From: Diploptera punctata
Taxonomy: Eukaryota > Arthropoda > Insecta > Blattodea > Blaberidae
Reading direction: 5' to 3'
Assembly: GCA_030220185.1 (NCBI GenBank)
Contig: JASPKZ010005709.1
Span: 456,001-520,000, forward strand
DNA: 64,000 nt
Below, in pieces: positions 59,115-64,000 of the stretch. The stretch's first letter is position 1; each line of letters starts with the position of its first letter. The notes beneath the pieces are model-generated. The model searched no databases and was not told the origin of the DNA. It worked only from the letters and a program-made list of their open reading frames with translations. Position numbers and translations under genes: made by a program.

Positions 59115-59270
59115 TATTTAATTTTAGGAAGTTATATTTTGAAGTTATTTTAATTATATTATTTTTGGGAAAGCTGACGATAAAACAGAATTTTTTTTAA
59201 ACATGTCCAAGAACAAATCAACATTAATATTGAGGTAAGATGTCCAGACCAAAAATAATATAATTACACT
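59115..59270 (+). repeat. PLE CATG-type end, single arm
   Basis: Short inverted left remnant (TTAGGAAGTTATATTTTGAA) joined to GCTGACGATAAAACAGAA, AACATGTCCAAGAACAAATC and ATTGAGGTAAGATGTCCAGA. Confidence 0.7.
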
Positions 59271-59621
59271 AACCCTTGTCATGACTGAGAAATCTGTGTA
59301 TTTGAATTGGAGAGGTTATGCACATGAGATTTTAAAAAGCCGACAACTTGCTAACAGTCTCTGCATGTTCTTGGCACATCATAACAATAATTACACTATA
59401 TCATTAATCACTGTGAATGGAATTTTAACTTTTTTTTATTCTCACCATATCAATTGATAAAAATACATTCCATAACATATTTTTATACTAAATAAGTAAT
59501 CATTTTGCCATTTATTATTCTGAAAACATGTCTACCCATTTATTTATATTCTATGATTTTTTTTCTTGTCAGAAAAATTATTCAATAACAAAGAAAGTGT
59601 ATTAAGAATGTTTACGCTCAC

Positions 59622-59748
59622 CTGTTTGAGGTGGTTCTTGAGAATAGTACCTTCAGGTTCAGGTAGATTGGGAATCTCCTCAGAAGTGCCAGTCGGAGGA
59701 CAAATCTTATTTGAGTCCAGATCAATCAACCAGATGTCATCTGGAAGC
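59622..59748 (-). CDS. Rab3-GEF: Rab3-GEF exon b
   Basis: 127 nt: one base completing an AGG codon with exon a, then 42 codons. Acceptor AG at 59749-59750, donor GTGAGC from 59621. The peptide contains LPDDIWLIDLDSNKI and IPNLPEPE, ending KNHLKQ, which matches the MPDDVWLVDLDSN...LPEPE...KKHLKQ region of MADD. The upstream intron is 488 bp and carries a tRNA-like foldback repeat; the downstream intron is about 34.6 kb. Confidence 0.95.
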
Positions 59749-59799
59749 CTGAAATTTCAAAACTTTTACATTCATCTGACCATTCTACGATTATCAATG

Positions 59800-60225
59800 T
59801 TTTTACTATTCATTTCATACATCTCAACGATGGATAAATCATATTTGAAGAGAAAAATTATATGCTCAGACTGGAGTTTGAACCCAGGACCTTTGGCTTC
59901 CTAGGCCCTTCTACCAACTGAGCTACCTGAGCACCTAATTAAATGCAAATTTTTCTCTTATATACTCGGTAGAGGATTGGCCTAGAAAGCCAAAGGTCCT
60001 GAGTTAAAATCCCAGTTTGAGCTTTAATTTTTCTCTTCAAATATGATTTATCCATCATTGAGATGTATAAAATGAATAATAAAAACATTGAAAAAGGCCG
60101 TACTGGCTTTATAATTAATGTAAAATTCCCAATAATTGGTCTTCTTAATAAAGAAGCCGCCATTTGCAAGATCGAAACAAAGGTTTCGTAGTATTTGGCG
60201 CTCGGGAATTAACACGACATCTAAA
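59800..60225. mobile_element. tRNA-cored foldback in the a-b intron
   Basis: Minus core 59864-59932 and partial plus core 59964-60022. Bodies with GCCGCCATTTGCAAGATC. It fills most of the 488-bp intron between exons a and b. Confidence 0.72.
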
Positions 60226-60236
60226 CAGATACTAAC

Positions 60237-60307
60237 CTGAAGTTTTTCTTGTACATTAAGAAACTTGCAGGAATTCCAATAACAAAAGGTGTTGGTGCCA
60301 GTAACAG
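60237..60307 (-). CDS. Rab3-GEF: Rab3-GEF exon a (end of cDENN)
   Basis: 71 nt, 23 codons plus two bases. Acceptor AG at 60308-60309 after a T-rich tract, donor GTTAGT from 60236. The peptide LLLAPTPFVIGIPASFLMYK is the signature at the end of the central DENN domain (LLLAPTPFIIGVPASFFLYK in vertebrates). It is the most 5' host exon visible; the exon expected to end in a conserved AEQ before it was not found up to 64000. Confidence 0.93.
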
Positions 60308-60385
60308 CTGTAACAAAACACAACAAAAAAATTACAATTTTATTTGACTTTTTAGGAATTAACACTATGAGGTATAATTTATATA

Positions 60386-60455
60386 GTCCACTGCTATGTC
60401 TCAAGGTAGCATGGTGCCATGTCATGCAGGTTTGATCTCCGGTCAAGACAAGTTT
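60386..60455 (+). mobile_element. SINE-A head, truncated
   Basis: GTCCACTGCTATGTCTCAAG, GCAGGTTTGATCTCCGGTC; only the tRNA-like head remains. Confidence 0.65.
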
Positions 60456-60626
60456 GTGTACCAGATTTCTACATTAAATTGAAAATCCTCCGCAATACAT
60501 ATATTAAGAAGGCATGTGGTACTGTTGATTTTTCCATCAGATGGGGATATTAAGTATGATGACCCTCTTCATACTTTTCGACAGGAGTAAGCTATGTTGT
60601 TGTTTTCTAATGGCGAGATTTGACGC

Positions 60627-61466
60627 TTAAGTCATTTTCTCTCTGGCTTCCCAGTACAAGCGAACAAGGTCCTTAGAGTGTTGTGCAGTTGGATTTAAAG
60701 CTGGACAGACTAGAAGGTGGTGTTTGTCCATGATCAGGTCCGGATCTTTGCATATGACACATCTGTCGGATTGGAAAAAGTGTATTCTGTGGAGATGGTG
60801 AGCCAGGCAGTCATGTCCTGACATCAGTTTGAATTTTGTTACTGCTTCCTTGCGGCCTTTATATTTTATTTCTGTGTATAGTTCATCAATTTTTTCCCAT
60901 GATTTCCCTGTTGCAATGTTTTCTTTCAGGTTTTCCATTTGGAATGCTTTCTTAATTTCTTTGATCTTTCTGTGGAGGTTTGATTTGGGGTGGGTTGTTA
61001 TATGTATTTTGGTACCCTTTTTGGCAAGTCCATCAGCTATTTCATTGCCAACTATTCTGATGTGTGAGGGTATCCACTGGAAGGCTATTAATTTGTTCTG
61101 GTTATTGAGGTATTTCAGAAGTTTACGGCATTCCAAGATGGTTTCATTTTCTGGTGTTTGGTTGGAAGTTATTACTTGTATAGCAGCCTTCGAGTCTGCC
61201 AGAATAACAGCTTTTGTAAACATTTTTGTTCGGAATAGGAGATTCTGGAGTGCTACTTCTATGGCTTTTACTTCACCATCGAAGGCTGTATTGTTTGTGC
61301 CTACTGTAATATATTGGCTAAACAGATGAGAGTAGATTCCTGCGCCAGCATTTTCATTCTTGGATTTGGAGCCATCTGTGAAGACTCTTAGCCACTCTGG
61401 TTCTGGGAACTTTGTACTTATAGTTTCTAAGGTCATTTGTTTGGCTATTGATGGGTTTGTAGGCTA
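60627..61466 (-). pseudogene. Non-LTR RNase H domain and C terminus
   Basis: Minus-strand open frame of about 275 codons from the upstream TAG (61474) to the stop at 60627. RNase H: VFTDGSKSKNENAGAGIYS (first Asp), FDGEVKAIEVAL (Glu), VILADSKAAIQVI (Asp), QWIPSHIRIVGNEIADGLAK (H and last Asp). Then FKLMSGHDCLAHHLHRIHFF, CVICKDPDLIMDKHHLLVCP. Better preserved than 13985-14670; reverse transcriptase missing. RNase H residues are all present. Confidence 0.9.
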
Positions 61467-61689
61467 TGTTCTGGTACTGGTTTTCACCTTCTTCCTTCTC
61501 ATCATCATCATGTCTCATACAACACACAAACACATGGACATACACTCATTCTAAACTCCTCTTTACAAGAGTACAACATCTACATAAAGCAAGCTGCCAA
61601 AGTGGTGTGTAAATTGAAAATAAACCACATTAATGTCTTTTATCAGCCCCGAGCAGAGTTCAAAGCACGTAAAGGCAGTGGGTGATATT

Positions 61690-61773
61690 AGAAACACACA
61701 CATCATCATCATCATCATCCAGGGATTAAGCCTGTTGGCTCGTTCCGGTTTCATGAAAGCTAAAATTGTTTAA
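61690..61773 (-). pseudogene. Non-LTR 3' tail, separated from 62772-63384 by piggyBac
   Basis: Minus strand: FHETGTSQQA stop, CAT-rich tail at 61700-61720. It continues the reading of 62768 onward across the piggyBac insertion. Confidence 0.65.
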
Positions 61774-62767
61774 CCTTTTGACTGCCGAGTTTCCCTTTTG
61801 CCAGCTGGGCTGTGGGTGCCAGGTTTTTAAAATTTAAAGTACTACGCCATACTACATAATATAAACCTATATAAAGTATATTTAACTGTCTACATGCCAT
61901 GCTAAATTTAATTTAAACTCACTATTATAGATTTATTTGAAGGTTAGGCAGTGTTGCTTCCACTTGTAAAGAAACCAGGTTCGAATTCAGCACGGTGACT
62001 TTATTGAAATTTGTTATCACTATCACTAAAACATTTATTCTACTGAATAATGTTGATGGCATTATCACTAAACACTTATAATATTAAATATTGTTGAACA
62101 TTTTTTATGGTCCTGGGTTCGAATCAATTCCAGTCAAACAGCTGTTCTATGCCACGTGTTTCGTCTGTCGCGACACACCCACCACTGTCACCATGTTCAT
62201 TTAGGTCTACATCACTTGCTTTACTATTTACAGGCTTAGATTGTAATAATATTCTCTTAGAAACAGGACTACTATCACATTCGTCAAACGAATAACGATT
62301 TGATGAACTGTTACTGTCACTCTCATCTTCTGATAAAACTGACACATTAAACTCACGTATTGTATTTTCGCGTCAACTTCGAGACATGAATCACTGTATT
62401 CCACAGCACGACCCCCCTTGGCCAGGTATCTTTTCAACTAAAAATAAAATAAATAAAGAGAAAATCCTGAAATTGCAATATTGCATAGCAAAAAAAAAAA
62501 AAAAAGGCCTTGAAACATGAATGTACACCCTCCTTTAGAAAACCGATTTACAACCAGCCTGTACCGTTTTTCTGTAAGGGATGTGCAAAGTATTGCTAAG
62601 AAAGGATGTACAAACACAGAACGAAAAATAATTTTAGTTTATTGAAGTAAAAACTTCGGGAAAAAAAATATTTAAAATAATAAGATTGAAAACCGGATCC
62701 TGCCGGTCGTGGCGTACCGCTGTACACACACTTTCACCGGCACATGCCGGGCATGGCGTTCAAAAGG
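61774..62767 (-). mobile_element. piggyBac-like deletion derivative
   Basis: 994 bp between TTAA (61770-61773) and TTAA (62768-62771). The ends CCTTTTGACTGCC and its partner (reverse CCTTTTGAACGCC) form short inverted repeats, as in piggyBac. Minus-strand coding near 62345-62100 (SVLSEDESDSNSSSNRYSFD, SSPVSKRILLQSKPV) resembles the acidic N-terminal region of piggyBac transposases; the DDD domain is absent. Confidence 0.75.
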
Positions 62768-62771
62768 TTAA

Positions 62772-63390
62772 ATTGTTCAGACCATCTTCGGTGTGGGCAT
62801 CCAACATTTCTCCTTCCGTGCGGTTTATAATTTAGCAATAATTTTGGAAATCTTTCTTCTGGCATTCTATCAATATGTTCTTTCCAGTTGTTCCTATATT
62901 TAATTCTTCGGTCTGAAAGTTTGAAAATATTTAGTTCCTTTCTTATATCTTCATTCCTTTTCTTATCCAGCAGAGTATATCCTGCTATATTTCTTAAAAA
63001 TCTCATCCCAGCTGCTTCCAATCTTTGTTCTTGTCTTTTAGTGATCGTCCAACATTCTGATCCATATACAGGAACAGTCATTACTTTATAAAATTTCATT
63101 TTTGTTTCTTTTCTTGTGTTTTTAATGGTTCTTTTAATAGTGCCACACATTACATTAAATTTATTTATTTTGTCATTAATGTCTTCAGTTCTAACATATG
63201 ATAAATTGAAGCCTAGATATTTAAAACTGTGCACTTGCTCTAAAATTTTATTATCAATTACTATTTTTGCTCTTAAGGTATTATGTCCTTTAAATGCTAA
63301 AATTTTATTTTTATTTTTAAAATATGGAAAGTAGTCAATTGTGCTACAATTACCAAGAGATGTTTTTACCTTTTTTATGTCCAATTGTGG
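62772..63390 (-). pseudogene. Non-LTR reverse transcriptase C-terminal part
   Basis: Minus strand from 63384: KILAFKGHNTLRAKIVIDNK, HSFKYLGFNLSY, MKFYKVMTVPVYGSECWTIT, MRFLRNIAGYTLLDKKRNED, NNWKEHIDRMPEERFPKLLL, then GRRNVGCPHRRWSEQFN. Open over 216 codons. Same family as 23445-24110; interrupted near its end by piggyBac. Confidence 0.85.
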
Positions 63391-63412
63391 AAAATGTTAA
63401 TTACATTTTTTT

Positions 63413-63720
63413 ATAGTAATTCTGCCCGAGGGCAGGTCTTTCACTGCAATCATAGCATTTCCATGCTATGCTTTGCAGCTTTACTAGGGAATTATACGTG
63501 TGGTAGCTTCCCGTTACTTTCCACACTGGTGATGGATGATGATGATAAGGATGATAATGATGGTCGGATGATTTTTGGGGACTGTTGGGCGCTAAGCTTC
63601 CTGACATTTGTCTTACATGTGAGGAAAAAACCTCACCCAGGAGTCTGTCCCGACTGGGAATCGAACCTGGGCCCGCTGCGTGACAAGACGGCACGCTACC
63701 TCCAGACCACAACGGTGGAC
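63413..63720 (-). mobile_element. SINE-A, nearly full copy
   Basis: Minus orientation: head at the right (GTCCACCGTTGTGGTCTGGA, GTGCCGTCTTGTCACG, GGTTCGATTCCCAG), body, and ATTACTAT at the left beside a T-run. Confidence 0.85.
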
Positions 63721-63744
63721 TAATTTAAAATATAACATCAAAAA

Positions 63745-64000
63745 ATGTTTTATATTATTTTTGGTCTGGACATCTTACCTCAATATTAATGTTGATTTGT
63801 TCTTGGACATGTTTCAAAACAATTCTGTTTTATCGTCAGCTTTCCCAGACTGGTTTTATTTATGTTGCATTATGTTGCACCACCTGGATGTCGATGTCAG
63901 CTCCATCCTGTGGTTGGCCAAAGAACCTCCAAAGAAGGTCACCCTCCATCGGAATATCAAAATTCATAACTCTGTTTCTGTTCTTCTGAATATAAATTTT
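63745..64000 (-). pseudogene. PLE CATG-type copy with coding end, cut by window edge
   Basis: Left outer end GGTCTGGACATCTTACCTCA, hammerhead-like core (reverse GCTGACGATAAAACAGAA, GAAA, CATG, TCC), then minus coding KNRNRVMNFDIPMEGDLLWR, FFGQPQDGADIDIQ. The longest coding copy of the CATG subfamily, continuing beyond 64000. Confidence 0.8.

Larger units (their letters stand above)
305..60307 (-). other. Rab3-GEF: Rab3-GEF/MADD gene body (partial, exons a to h)
   Basis: The exons listed separately below lie in order on the minus strand, from exon a (60307) down to exon h (305). Phases agree at every junction from a to g: a ends in phase 2 and b supplies one base; b/c1, c1/c2, c2/d and d/e are phase 0; e and f each end in phase 1. 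All these introns have GT-AG ends. The joined protein follows the known order of MADD/Rab3-GEF: end of the central DENN domain, the downstream DENN region, then the acidic Ser-rich block. Introns in order are 488 bp, 34.6 kb, 3.4 kb, 1.7 kb, 2.0 kb, 3.8 kb and 4.5 kb. The N-terminal exons and the C-terminal half of the gene lie outside the window. Confidence 0.9.

Noticed and set aside
61354..61545. Upstream exon of the RNase H frame
   Set aside because: It is in a different frame; the RNase H frame meets a TAG at about 61474 upstream, so the non-LTR copy is simply truncated or broken there.

Overview
The window is insect (arthropod) genomic DNA: AT-rich, and almost entirely intronic sequence of one host gene, packed with transposable elements. 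The host gene is on the minus strand. Eight exons (a-g, with c split into c1 and c2) join in one continuous reading frame and match the DENN-domain region of Rab3-GEF / MADD (guanine-nucleotide exchange factor for Rab3): a 60237-60307, b 59622-59748, c1 24850-25035, c2 21297-21413, d 19460-19618, e 17249-17456, f 13354-13455, g 8521-8825. A probable further exon (h) lies at 305-407. The gene runs off both ends of the window. Its second intron here is about 34.6 kb and holds the largest nest of mobile elements. Family recognition is from remembered protein and motif patterns; no search was run.

Most of the rest is Penelope-like retroelement (PLE) debris. Short C-terminal GIY-YIG endonuclease remnants, never with a reverse transcriptase domain, occur again and again. 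They usually form head-to-head pairs: two 5'-truncated copies meet at the centre of a palindrome and both 3' ends point outward. Near the 3' end of the copies I find hammerhead-ribozyme folds: the CTGANGA core, a stem II hairpin, GAAA, a short self-complementary stem III, then TC/TT/TA and the returning stem I strand. At least nine sequence subfamilies can be told apart. A second PLE lineage (29.3-30.5 and 33.5-33.8 kb) has its own GIY-YIG domain and its own ribozyme.

Other elements, left to right: a Tc1 element with two nonsense codons (6517-8060), a mariner with one nonsense codon (11313-12647), a 5'-truncated non-LTR element with an RNase H domain (13985-14670), five PIF/Harbinger-type non-autonomous copies with TAA/TTA target duplications, a DDE element (26333-27406), an intact Ty3/gypsy retrotransposon with two 289-bp LTRs (47547-53068), a piggyBac deletion derivative (61774-62767), many non-LTR reverse transcriptase tails, and at least four tRNA-derived SINE families.

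A separate class, which I cannot place in a known family, consists of roughly 300-bp repeats carrying a 70-73 nt tRNA-like core inside long inverted flanks (AAGAGAAAAATTT / AAATTTTTCTCTT). Such copies occur in tandem (304-bp period at 31.0-31.6 kb), as head-to-head palindromes, and as single insertions with 11-13 bp target duplications. At least four different tRNA-like cores share this architecture.

The elements are deeply nested. One example runs from 36.86 to 39.3 kb: a PLE palindrome split by a TA-inserting DNA element, which itself contains a SINE and a second PLE palindrome. No prokaryotic features, CRISPR arrays or rRNA genes were seen.
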